Source: Candidatus Eiseniibacteriota bacterium (lineage in GTDB: Bacteria > Arandabacterota > Arandabacteria > Arandabacterales > Arandabacteraceae). Taken from it: a DNA stretch of 10,359 nucleotides. The translations under genes and the position numbers were made by a program. Location: the NCBI GenBank assembly GCA_030592245.1, contig JAUVJV010000038.1, forward strand, positions 1-10,359, given 5' to 3'. Below are positions 1 to 7,041 of this stretch, piece by piece (positions within the stretch are counted from its first letter, which is position 1; every line of letters starts with the position of its first letter). Under the pieces are notes generated by a model. The model was not told the origin of the DNA. It made no database searches and saw only the letters and a program-made list of their open reading frames with translations.

Positions 1-126
1 CGTGAGGACATTCTGATTACCAAGCGATTCGAGAAGTGCGGGAGAATCCTGGGAATAGACGTGGTCGATCACATTATCGTCGGCGACAACAACTATGTGA
101 GCATGAAGGAAGGTGGATATCTCTAG
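1..126 (+). CDS. radC: RadC (JAB/MPN-domain protein), C-terminal fragment
   Basis: This is the last 41 codons of a RadC-family protein; the rest lies left of the window. The reading frame is open from base 1 and stops at TAG 124-126. The visible tail matches the conserved RadC C-terminus: a 'GRILGIDVVDHIIVGD' stretch followed by 'NYVSMKEGGYL', equivalent to the usual LGI-x-VLDHIIIG...YxSxxExGxL ending. The metal-binding HxHPSGD motif of the JAB domain would sit just upstream and is not visible. RadC was historically linked to DNA repair, but its biochemical role is unsettled. Position directly upstream of mreB is a widespread arrangement (for example in Bacillus), which supports the call. Only 9 bases separate its stop from the mreB start. 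Confidence 0.93.
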   Translation, partial: REDILITKRFEKCGRILGIDVVDHIIVGDNNYVSMKEGGYL

Positions 127-135
127 GGGGAGTCG

Positions 136-1182
136 ATGTCCTTCGCAGGTTTGACAGCTCTATTCACCAATGACATAGCCATCGACCTTGGCACCGCCAA
201 TACCCTGGTCTGCGTCAAGGGAAAGGGCATCGTGCTCGATGAGCCCTCGGTGGTGGCCGTGGAAAGGGACACCAACAAGATCCTCGCGGTGGGCCGGGAG
301 GCCAAGGAGATGCTGGGCCGCACGCCGGCTGAGATCAGTGCGATCAGGCCCATGAAGGACGGTGTTATCGCCGACTTCGAAGTGACCGAGCTCATGCTCC
401 GGGAATACATATCCAGGGTGCAGGGCGACAGATTCCTCTCGAAGTTGGTAAGGCCGCGCGTGATCATCTCCGTCCCGTCGGGAATCACCGAGGTGGAGAA
501 GAGGGCGGTCCGCGATTCCGCGGAGCACGCCGGCGCGAGGGAGGTCTTCCTTATTGCCGAGCCCATCGCCGCCGCGATAGGGGTTGGGCTCCCCATCGAC
601 AAACCCACCGGGAACATGGTGATCGATATCGGGGGCGGCACGACCGAGATCGGCGTCATCGCCCTCAATGGCATCGTTGGAGTTGCCTCGATAAGGATCG
701 GCGGCGACGAGATGGACGAGGTCATCACGCAGCACATCAAGGCGGAATACGGTACCCTTATCGGAGAGCAGACGGCGGAGAGAATAAAGTTCATCACGGG
801 TGCCCTGGATACGGGGCCCGATGAGGAGATTGAAGTCCGGGGCCGTGACCTGGTCAAGGGCGTTCCCCAGGTGGCGATGGTGTCAAAGAAGCGGGTGATC
901 GATGCGCTGCAGGAACCCATCAACGAGATCATCAAAGCGCTTAACCTTTCGCTGGAGAAAACCCCGCCGGAGTTGGCCGCGGACATTGTCGACAAGGGCA
1001 TACTCATGACGGGTGGGGGCTCGCTCTTGAAGGGTCTGGACCAGATCCTGAGAAGCGCCACCGGCCTTCCCATTTACGTGGTCGAGGATCCTCTCAAGTC
1101 TGTCGTGCTTGGTGCCTACAGGGCGCTGGAAGAGCCCGAAAAGTATGAGAAGATCCTGATGAAGTCCCGAAGGATATGGTAG
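136..1182 (+). CDS. mreB: Rod-shape-determining actin homologue MreB
   Basis: MreB is the bacterial actin that forms membrane-associated filaments and steers the lateral-wall synthesis complex (RodA-PBP2, MreC, MreD). The 348-residue product has the family's usual length and full set of nucleotide-binding motifs: phosphate-1 'DLGTANT' at residues 17-23, the 'AEPIAAAIG' segment with the expected glutamate at 142, phosphate-2 'DIGGGTTEIGV' from residue 164, 'IGGDEMDE' near 198-205, and the adenosine motif 'MTGGGSLLKGLD' at 291-302. The N-terminal 'MSFAGLTALFTNDIAIDLG' is typical and has a hydrophobic patch that may aid membrane contact. The start at 136 follows an AGGGGGAG run (125-132), which overlaps the radC stop and supplies a close ribosome binding site. 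It ends with TAG, followed at once by a second in-frame TAG and the mreC start, so translation is probably coupled. Nothing looks damaged. Confidence 0.99.
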   Translation: MSFAGLTALFTNDIAIDLGTANTLVCVKGKGIVLDEPSVVAVERDTNKILAVGREAKEMLGRTPAEISAIRPMKDGVIADFEVTELMLREYISRVQGDRFLSKLVRPRVIISVPSGITEVEKRAVRDSAEHAGAREVFLIAEPIAAAIGVGLPIDKPTGNMVIDIGGGTTEIGVIALNGIVGVASIRIGGDEMDEVITQHIKAEYGTLIGEQTAERIKFITGALDTGPDEEIEVRGRDLVKGVPQVAMVSKKRVIDALQEPINEIIKALNLSLEKTPPELAADIVDKGILMTGGGSLLKGLDQILRSATGLPIYVVEDPLKSVVLGAYRALEEPEKYEKILMKSRRIW

Positions 1183-1185
1183 TAG

Positions 1186-2013
1186 ATGAGGCATGGGTGG
1201 CAACCTCCTCTTCAGCGGGACATTGCGGTCTTGATAGTCCTGGTGTTGATCTCCACCGGGATCATCACTCTCGACAGGGTCCGCAGTGACATCTCGGTTG
1301 TGGGTATTCTCTCTCGGCCGTTTTCTCCGCTCTTAAAACTCTCATCACGCGTGATGGCCCTATCCTCACTCCAGACCGAAAACCGTCTTCTCCGGTCGAA
1401 CCTGATGGCCATGTCCGAAGAGAAGGCGCGGCTGCGCGAGCAGGTTCACGAGATAGACCGGTTCCGCGACCTACTTAATTTCCGCGAGGCCCACCGTGGC
1501 ACCCTCAGGGTCTCCACCGTGGTCCTGGAGATCGAGACCCGGCTTGGTGGCGGAATCGTGCTGGATGGGGGTAGCGATTCCGGGTTCGAGAAGAACATGA
1601 CGGTTATCTCCCCGGCTGGACTGGTGGGCCGCGTCGTCAAGGTCAGGAAGAATGCATCACTTGTCAAAAGGATTGTGGACCCGGGTTACAGGGTGAGTGC
1701 ATTGACCTTAAGAACCAGGGCCAGCGGGATCCTGGGAAGGGACAATGCCGGCAAGCTGGTAATGGAATGGGTATCGCCCAATGCGGAGATCGCTCCCGGG
1801 GACACGGTCATCTCATCGGGCCTGGGCTCGGTTACGCCCAAGGGGATCCTGATCGGCGAGGTGGTTGCAATTCAGGACAGGCCCGAGAGTTTCTCCCAAT
1901 CACTTCGCGTAAAACCTTTTGTGGATTTCGGCAGGCTCGAAGAAGTTTTCGTCATGATGGAGCGCCCCCCCGATTACAGGGCAATCATCGAGGGGCGCGA
2001 TGAGCAGAGGTAG
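1186..2013 (+). CDS. mreC: Rod-shape-determining protein MreC
   Basis: MreC is a bitopic inner-membrane protein whose periplasmic part assembles into filaments and activates PBP2-RodA. The 275-residue product has the expected plan. A short cytoplasmic N-terminus precedes one transmembrane helix at about residues 13-30. A coiled-coil-like segment rich in Leu, Glu and Arg follows at about 60-95 ('TENRLLRSNLMAMSEEKARL'), then the paired beta-barrel MreC domain from about 105 to 255. Within that domain, 'SPAGLVGRVVKV' near 142-153 and 'GDTVISSGLGSVTPKGILIG' at about 195-214 are characteristic of the family. The C-terminus ends in 'PFVDFGRLEEVFVM' plus a polar tail, also typical. The ATG at 1186 lies four bases after the mreB stop, with AAGGA (1170-1174) as ribosome binding site inside the end of mreB. 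It works with MreD, which follows after six bases. Confidence 0.97.
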   Translation: MRHGWQPPLQRDIAVLIVLVLISTGIITLDRVRSDISVVGILSRPFSPLLKLSSRVMALSSLQTENRLLRSNLMAMSEEKARLREQVHEIDRFRDLLNFREAHRGTLRVSTVVLEIETRLGGGIVLDGGSDSGFEKNMTVISPAGLVGRVVKVRKNASLVKRIVDPGYRVSALTLRTRASGILGRDNAGKLVMEWVSPNAEIAPGDTVISSGLGSVTPKGILIGEVVAIQDRPESFSQSLRVKPFVDFGRLEEVFVMMERPPDYRAIIEGRDEQR

Positions 2014-2019
2014 ATCCTG

Positions 2020-2496
2020 ATGCGTAAGTTTTCCCTGTGGCTGCTTATCCTGATTACGCTCCTGCTTCAGGTTACACTGTTCAGTAGAATCGAGGTGGCC
2101 GGGATCGGGCCGGATCCCGTGCTGATAGTGCTCGTCATCGTGGCCCTCGCGCTCGGTCCGGTGGTCGGGATGCTGTTCGGTTTCTTAATAGGGCTTTCGC
2201 AGCTGGCCATACTCTCAACGTCGATGGTATCGGCGCCGCTGGCGGCCACGGTGGTGGGCTACCTGGTGGGCAAGTACGGCACCAAGATCATGTATGAGAG
2301 CTATCTTGTCCAGTTCCTGATTCTCATTCTTGGCGTCCTGATCTTCGATGTCATCAACTTCGGCATATCCTGCCCCGGACAGCTGGGGATGGTCCTGGTG
2401 AGATTCTCCTTGGGCAGCGCGCTCTATACGGCTGCTGTCGGAATCTTGCTGGTGGTGTTCATGGAAAGGATAGTGGGCTTAAGGCTCATCAAGTAA
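2020..2496 (+). CDS. mreD: Rod-shape-determining membrane protein MreD
   Basis: MreD is a small polytopic inner-membrane protein that binds MreC and tunes activation of the RodA-PBP2 synthase. The 158-residue product is almost entirely hydrophobic, with about five membrane segments (roughly residues 4-22, 32-62, 68-85, 95-117 and 126-152), and has the usual family length. The family is poorly conserved in sequence, but several features fit: 'LQVTLFSRIEVAGIGPDPVLI' at about 16-36, with the Pro-Asp pair between the first helices; 'GLSQLAIL' in the middle; and a C-terminal helix ending in a short basic tail. Synteny between mreC and mrdA makes the call firm. An AGAGG at 2006-2010, overlapping the end of mreC, precedes the ATG at suitable spacing. 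Confidence 0.94.
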   Translation: MRKFSLWLLILITLLLQVTLFSRIEVAGIGPDPVLIVLVIVALALGPVVGMLFGFLIGLSQLAILSTSMVSAPLAATVVGYLVGKYGTKIMYESYLVQFLILILGVLIFDVINFGISCPGQLGMVLVRFSLGSALYTAAVGILLVVFMERIVGLRLIK

Positions 2497-2497
2497 C

Positions 2498-2527
2498 ATG
2501 GCAACCGTAAGAGACATCCTGCGATGA
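2498..2527 (+). other. Possible nine-codon leader ORF overlapping the PBP2 start
   Basis: In the 27-base gap between mreD and mrdA, an ATG at 2498 opens a nine-codon ORF reading MATVRDILR. Its TGA (2525-2527) overlaps the mrdA ATG (2524-2526) as ATGA. This is the geometry used for termination-reinitiation coupling, and mrdA itself has only a weak purine run (AAGAGA, 2508-2513) in front of it. The peptide is in a different frame from PBP2. It could be a coupling leader, or the true PBP2 N-terminus if the assembly carries a one-base error here, since PBP2 proteins often begin with a short basic cytoplasmic tail. It could also be chance. No function is assigned. Confidence 0.25.
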
Positions 2528-4290
2528 TCGCATCCACCAAAGTGCCCGTGATCATCGCAGCAGGCCTGATCGGCATCCTGCTTGCGGCCCTGTTCAGACT
2601 CCAGGTAGTGGAGTATTCCCGGTACCGCCGGCTTGCCGAGAACAACTATGTTGTGCAGGCATCGATAAAGGCTCCTCGTGGGGAGATCATCGACCGGAAC
2701 GGTTTTGTCATCGCGGGCTCGAGACAGTCCTTTTCGATCTGCGCCGTGCCACGCTCGCTGCTTGCGAACGATGAGGAAATACGAATCCTGGGAGGTATCC
2801 TCGAAGTGGATGAGGACTTCATCCGCTCGAGACTCAAGCATACTGCGCTTTCATATCGTCCGACCGCGATAATACGCGACGCGGACTTTGCGACCCTGAG
2901 CCTGATCGAAGAACTCTACGTGGACCTGCCCGACGTGTTGGTGGTCTCAGAGCCGGTGAGGAGCTATCCCCGGGGACCCCACTTCAATCACATGATTGGA
3001 TACGTGGGAGAGGTGACCCAGAATGAGATCGTCTCCGAATCGGGGGACTACCACCCCGGCGACTTCATCGGGAAGGCCGGCGTGGAGAGATACTACGAGG
3101 AGTACCTCAGGGGCGTCGACGGCATGCGATATGTCCAGTTCAGTCCCGGCCAGGGTACGCGCCCCATCGAGGTGACCTACCTGCCTGCCGACAACCCCCG
3201 GCCCGGCATGCGGCTCGTCCTCAATGCCGACGACGGACTGCAGCTCTTGGCCCACAGCCTCTTGAAGAACCGCAGGGGATGCATCCTTGCGCTGGACGTG
3301 CGCACGGGCGGAGTGCTCGCCATGGTAAGCGGTCCCACATTCGATCCCAATCTCTTCGCCACGGGAATCTCCGTCTCCGACTGGAACGACATCTTGGGAA
3401 GCGAGGGCAAGCCGCTCATTAACCGGGCTATCCAGAGCAGGTATCCTCCCGGGTCGGTGTACAAGCTGGTTACGGCCGGAGCCGCGCTCGAGCGGGGGCT
3501 GGTAACCAGGCGGACCAGGTTCAAGGCGTGCACGGGGTCATACAGGTTCGGCAACCGGGACTTCGGGTGCTGGAAGAAGACCGGCCACGGCACCGTCGGC
3601 CTCGTCGAGGCTATCGAGGTCTCCTGCGATATTTACTTTTACCAGCTTGCCGAGAGGCTGGGGCTGGATAACCTCAGCGCATTATCCAATGAATGGTATC
3701 TGGGTGAGAGGACAGGCATAGACCTTCCCGGAGAGATAGCCGGACTTATTCCCAGTGCGGAGTACTTAGATGGAGTCTACGGAAAACGCAAGTGGACCCG
3801 GGGAGTGATGCTCAACCTTTCCATCGGCCAGGGCGAGCTGCTGATAACGCCTCTTGAACTGCTCTGCTTTGTCTCCGGTCTTGCCAACTGGGGCACCTAC
3901 CACGAGCCCCGCTGCGCCAGGATGGCTGAGCATGACGGCAGGACACACCACTTCGAGGGAAGTGCGGTCGAGCTTACCATGTCCCGGTCCACGATCGGGA
4001 TCTTGAGAGAAGCGATGCGCGATGTGGTCCAGGGCGACCACGGTACGGGGCGCTCCGCCAGGCAGCCGGTGATCGAGGCGGCCGGAAAGACGGGGTCGAC
4101 CCAGAATCCGCACGGTGACGATCACGCGTCATTCATCTGCTTCGCGCCCTGCGATGATCCGGAGATCGCTCTCTTTGTGCTTCTTGAGAACGCGGGTCAT
4201 GGTGGAGCCGTGGCCGCACCCCTGGCTGGCGAGATGCTCTCCTACTATTTCGGAGAGGGGACCCTCGAGGAGGTAGCGGTCATACGATGA
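2524..4290 (+). CDS. mrdA: Penicillin-binding protein 2, elongasome transpeptidase
   Basis: PBP2 is the class B transpeptidase that cross-links new peptidoglycan made by RodA during side-wall growth. The 588-residue product has one N-terminal membrane anchor (about residues 7-25) and the family sequence 'LFRLQVVEYSRYRRLAENN' (23-41). The pedestal/dimerisation domain follows, with 'PRGEIIDRNG' (51-60) and 'GKAGVERYYEEYLRG' (183-197). The transpeptidase domain occupies about 250-575. Its catalytic motifs are all visible: SVYK with nucleophile S311 and K314 in 'RYPPGSVYKL'; SCD at 367-369 in the SxN/SxD position; and KTG at 522-524. The 'FGCWKKTGHG' stretch (347-356) is typical of PBP2 rather than PBP3. 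It is somewhat shorter than E. coli PBP2 (633 residues) and ends soon after the transpeptidase fold. Its stop overlaps the rodA start by four bases (ATGA), fitting the stable RodA-PBP2 pair. The start is discussed under the leader ORF. Confidence 0.97.
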   Translation: MIASTKVPVIIAAGLIGILLAALFRLQVVEYSRYRRLAENNYVVQASIKAPRGEIIDRNGFVIAGSRQSFSICAVPRSLLANDEEIRILGGILEVDEDFIRSRLKHTALSYRPTAIIRDADFATLSLIEELYVDLPDVLVVSEPVRSYPRGPHFNHMIGYVGEVTQNEIVSESGDYHPGDFIGKAGVERYYEEYLRGVDGMRYVQFSPGQGTRPIEVTYLPADNPRPGMRLVLNADDGLQLLAHSLLKNRRGCILALDVRTGGVLAMVSGPTFDPNLFATGISVSDWNDILGSEGKPLINRAIQSRYPPGSVYKLVTAGAALERGLVTRRTRFKACTGSYRFGNRDFGCWKKTGHGTVGLVEAIEVSCDIYFYQLAERLGLDNLSALSNEWYLGERTGIDLPGEIAGLIPSAEYLDGVYGKRKWTRGVMLNLSIGQGELLITPLELLCFVSGLANWGTYHEPRCARMAEHDGRTHHFEGSAVELTMSRSTIGILREAMRDVVQGDHGTGRSARQPVIEAAGKTGSTQNPHGDDHASFICFAPCDDPEIALFVLLENAGHGGAVAAPLAGEMLSYYFGEGTLEEVAVIR

Positions 4291-5483
4291 TGCAGCAAAA
4301 ATGGCTGCTGGCTGCGCTCCTTGCACTGGCCGGCCTTGGCATCTTCGCCATCTACAGCAGCTCCAGCGCCGATTTCGGCTGGTCGCTGGCCTTGAGGCAG
4401 GTGATCTGGTGCGTCCTGGGGATCGCCGTGGCGTCGGTGATGATGAGAGTGCGCATCAAGACCCTTTCGGCCTTCGCGCCTCTCCTTTATGCCGCTGCCA
4501 TACTGATGTTGATTGTGGTGCTGGCCGCCGGGCGGGGGCCTCAAGGAACCAGGAGATGGTTCGACCTTGGGCTTTTCAGGTTCCAGCCCTCAGAGGTCGC
4601 CAAGATAGCAGTGATTCTCATGCTGTCACGCTATCTCTCCGACAGAGGGGCAATCGGGGACTCGTTGAAGAGCGTGCTGGGGGTCTTCGCGATAGCTGCG
4701 ATTCCGGCCGCCCTCATTCTTAATGAGCCGGACCTGGGTACGGCGGTGGTAGTGGGCTTCCTGGCCTTCCCCCTGCTCTATGCCGCCGGGCTGGACTCGC
4801 TCCTCATGCTCCTGCTCCTGAGCCCGCTCATCGCCCTGATCTGCGCTTGGGAGGTGGTCGCCTGGGTGGTCTTCGTGGCCCTCCTGGTCACTATCGTCGT
4901 GTTCGGCAGATTCAAGACATCCCTGATCGCCCTGGTCTTCGGGGTCAACTTCCTGGTGTACTCTCTCGCCCCGCGGCTCTGGAACGGCCTCGCCCCGTAT
5001 CAACAGGCGCGCGTGCTCGCTTTCCTGAATCCGGACAATTACAAGTTCACCGCGGGATTTCAGATAATCCAATCCAAGATCGCCATAGGATCAGGTGGAT
5101 TCTCAGGCAAGGGCCCGCTGGAGGGCACCCAGAAAGCCCTGGGTCTCGTGCCGGCCCAGCACACCGACTTCATCTTCTCGCTCATGGGTGAAGAGCTGGG
5201 TTTTGTGGGAGGCGCAGGGGTGTTGTTGCTTCTGCTGTTCATTGTGTATAGAATCTACAGGATCGCGGGCACGGTGCGGAGCCGCTTCGCCATGTATTTC
5301 TGTTTCGGCTTCGCCAGCCTGATACTGATACAGACCTTCATAAACGTGGGGATGACGCTCGGGATAACCCCGGTGACGGGTCTGCCTCTGCCTTTTGTCA
5401 GCTATGGCGGTTCGCAGATGATAGTATTCTGGGGCGGCATGGGTATTGTCTTAGGCTCTTCCGCCTCCAGGAAGGAGTACTAG
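4287..5483 (+). CDS. rodA: SEDS peptidoglycan glycosyltransferase RodA
   Basis: RodA polymerises lipid II into glycan strands in the inner membrane as partner of PBP2. The 398-residue product has about ten hydrophobic segments and the SEDS-family hallmarks: 'GTRRWFDLGLFRFQPSEVAK' at 87-106, 'NEPDLGTAVVV' at 146-156, 'AGFQIIQSKIAIGSGGFSGKG' at about 256-276, 'QHTDFIFSLMGEELGF' at 291-306, and 'LPFVSYGGSQM' near 368-378. D294 in the 'HTDFIF' motif corresponds to the aspartate reported as essential in other RodA proteins. The hydrophobic block at about 171-205, rich in leucine, is slightly long but within family range. Two adjacent ATG codons (4287 and 4290) could start translation. A strong GAGGAGG (4267-4273) inside the end of mrdA serves as ribosome binding site, and the four-base overlap with mrdA implies coupled synthesis of the two partners. 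Confidence 0.97.
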   Translation: MMQQKWLLAALLALAGLGIFAIYSSSSADFGWSLALRQVIWCVLGIAVASVMMRVRIKTLSAFAPLLYAAAILMLIVVLAAGRGPQGTRRWFDLGLFRFQPSEVAKIAVILMLSRYLSDRGAIGDSLKSVLGVFAIAAIPAALILNEPDLGTAVVVGFLAFPLLYAAGLDSLLMLLLLSPLIALICAWEVVAWVVFVALLVTIVVFGRFKTSLIALVFGVNFLVYSLAPRLWNGLAPYQQARVLAFLNPDNYKFTAGFQIIQSKIAIGSGGFSGKGPLEGTQKALGLVPAQHTDFIFSLMGEELGFVGGAGVLLLLLFIVYRIYRIAGTVRSRFAMYFCFGFASLILIQTFINVGMTLGITPVTGLPLPFVSYGGSQMIVFWGGMGIVLGSSASRKEY

Positions 5484-5486
5484 TCG

Positions 5487-6278
5487 ATGTACAGGACCTT
5501 GTTTGAACTGGGACCACTGAGCGTGCACACCTATGGAGTCATGCTTGCAATTGCCTTCTGGCTGGGGATCGAGCTTTCGGCAAGGGCGGCGCGCAAGCAT
5601 GACATCGATGAGACCAGAATCATCGACCTCGGCATCATCATTCTCATTTCATCCGTGGTCGGATCGCGGCTTCTCTATGTTCTGACGCACTTTAGCGAGT
5701 ATGAGAGCGACAGGCTGGGTATTTTCAGGGTCTGGGAAGGCGGCCTGGTCTTCTACGGGGGGCTGATCGCCGGGATCGTTCTCGGGATAGGTTATCTGAT
5801 GAGGAAGAAGATGCCGGTCTTAAGGGTGACCGACCTGCTCGCGCCTCAGCTCGCGCTCGGAATCGCTCTCGCCAGGGTGGGTTGCTTCCTGAACGGCTGC
5901 TGCTTCGGCAAGGCTTCAGACCTTCCGTGGGCCTGCGAGTTTCCGCCGGATTCTCAGGCCGGCTCGGTGATGGCGGGCACTACCATACACCCGACCCAGG
6001 TCTATTCGGCGATCGCCAATTTCATCATCTTTATTATTCTCAGACGAATGCTTCACAGGAGCTACCGGCCCGGGACGGTGTTCGGATCGCTCCTCGTCCT
6101 TTACGGCGGCTGGCGCTTCGTGATCGACAACCTCAGGCATTATGAGGAGCACATGCGCGTCGGCGTCCTGGGTGGAAGCCTGACCTTCAACCAGATCGCG
6201 AGCATCATCATGATCGTGGCGGGGCTGCTGTTGCTCCTGAGAGTGAGACAAAAGGATGCTTCTGCCTCACATGCTTAA
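5487..6278 (+). CDS. lgt: Phosphatidylglycerol-prolipoprotein diacylglyceryl transferase Lgt
   Basis: Lgt transfers diacylglycerol from phosphatidylglycerol to the lipobox cysteine of prolipoproteins in the inner membrane, the first step of lipoprotein maturation. The 263-residue product has about seven membrane segments. Family motifs are clear: 'GPLSVHTYGVMLAIAFWLG' near residues 9-27, 'WEGGLVFYGGLIAG' at 83-96, the Lgt signature as 'RVGCFLNGCCFGK' at 130-142 (R130 and N136 equivalent to the key Arg and Asn), 'HPTQVYSA' at 168-175, and 'LTFNQIASIIMI' near 212-223. It belongs to the branch with GCFLNGCC in place of the GNFINGE form seen in E. coli, and has Tyr90 where E. coli has the HGG histidine. 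The ATG at 5487 is four bases after the rodA stop and is preceded by AAGGAG (5472-5477). Its 3' end overlaps the next gene by 23 bases. Confidence 0.97.
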   Translation: MYRTLFELGPLSVHTYGVMLAIAFWLGIELSARAARKHDIDETRIIDLGIIILISSVVGSRLLYVLTHFSEYESDRLGIFRVWEGGLVFYGGLIAGIVLGIGYLMRKKMPVLRVTDLLAPQLALGIALARVGCFLNGCCFGKASDLPWACEFPPDSQAGSVMAGTTIHPTQVYSAIANFIIFIILRRMLHRSYRPGTVFGSLLVLYGGWRFVIDNLRHYEEHMRVGVLGGSLTFNQIASIIMIVAGLLLLLRVRQKDASASHA

Positions 6279-7041
6279 ACAGGCTGCACACAGTGTGGTT
6301 GATGCGGGCCGGTGCGCGGTTAGGGCGGGACGCAGACCCGCCGATGCGCCCCGGTGTCTTGCTGATGTGGGGCGGACTTTACTGTCTCTGATGGTGCCGC
6401 CGCTGTGCCTGGGATGCGAGACCGTGATGGGATCCGAAGAACGCTGGCTCTGCGCCAGGTGCCGTGTGCGGGTCTCTCGCTCGGTCCGGCCGCGCATAAG
6501 GACTGTTGAGGTTGGCGGATCCGGAAGTGATGCCGGCGGGCCTCTCGCGTTCCGCATCAGCTATGCACTGGACTATGATTCCATCGTCTCGAGACTGATC
6601 ACCGATCTCAAGTACGGAGACAAACCCGGGCTCGCGGGGATACTGGCCCCCCTTATGAACTCGGCCTTGGCCGGCGCAGTTTCAAAAGACACTGTCGTGG
6701 TCCCCGTGCCCATACACCCTTCGAGAAGGAGGGAGCGGGGCTACAACCAGAGCGAGCTGCTTGCGGTGCGCATTGCCCGGGCCAGGGGGCTAAAGCTCGA
6801 AAGCGATCTCCTGGTCAAGTCCAGGAGCACCAGCTCGCAGACAGCGCTTGAGCGAGAGGAACGGATGGAAAACGTCGCAGGCTCTTTCGGCGTCCGCCGG
6901 GCAGACCGGCTGGCAGGCAGGGAGGTGCTGCTCATCGATGATGTCGTGACCACGGGTTCTACCCTGAAGGAGTGCGCCCGCGCCGTCCTTAAATCAGGTG
7001 CAAGGGAGGTATCGGCATGCGTTGCTGCCTCATCGCCATAG
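6256..7041 (+). CDS. ComF-family zinc-ribbon phosphoribosyltransferase-like protein
   Basis: The product, up to 261 residues, has the ComF layout. A zinc-ribbon-like cysteine pair set is at C51/C54 and C66/C69 ('CLGC' and 'CARC'). A linker follows, then a type I phosphoribosyltransferase fold with 'VVPVPIHPSRRRERGYNQSE' at about 148-167 and the PRPP-binding loop 'LLIDDVVTTGST' at 215-226. ComF proteins are needed for DNA uptake in naturally competent bacteria, yet occur widely in bacteria not known to be competent; the exact reaction is not established. No other competence gene is visible here, so competence is not implied. The start is uncertain: ATG 6256 directly abuts AAAGG (6251-6255), while ATG 6271 lies fifteen bases after it. 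About 45 Arg/Ala-rich residues precede the usual family start ('LLSLMVPPLCLGC'). Translation is probably coupled to lgt through the overlap. Confidence 0.92.
   Translation: MLLPHMLKQAAHSVVDAGRCAVRAGRRPADAPRCLADVGRTLLSLMVPPLCLGCETVMGSEERWLCARCRVRVSRSVRPRIRTVEVGGSGSDAGGPLAFRISYALDYDSIVSRLITDLKYGDKPGLAGILAPLMNSALAGAVSKDTVVVPVPIHPSRRRERGYNQSELLAVRIARARGLKLESDLLVKSRSTSSQTALEREERMENVAGSFGVRRADRLAGREVLLIDDVVTTGSTLKECARAVLKSGAREVSACVAASSP
7004..7009 (+). promoter_or_regulatory. Ribosome binding site for the Wzi-like gene
   Basis: GGGAGG lies seven bases before the ATG at 7017, inside the 3' end of the ComF-like gene. It is a near-ideal Shine-Dalgarno sequence. It supports initiation at 7017 and therefore the unusual repeat-bearing signal peptide as a genuinely translated N-terminus. 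Confidence 0.7.

Noticed and set aside
123..1073. 316-codon antisense ORF across mreB
   Set aside because: It is Ser/Met/Pro-rich low-complexity sequence opposite a fully intact mreB, with no family resemblance; a codon-bias shadow.
6256..7041. ComF-like gene considered as evidence for a natural-competence locus
   Set aside because: No comEA, comEC, dprA or pilus gene is visible, and ComF-family proteins are widespread in bacteria not known to be competent.
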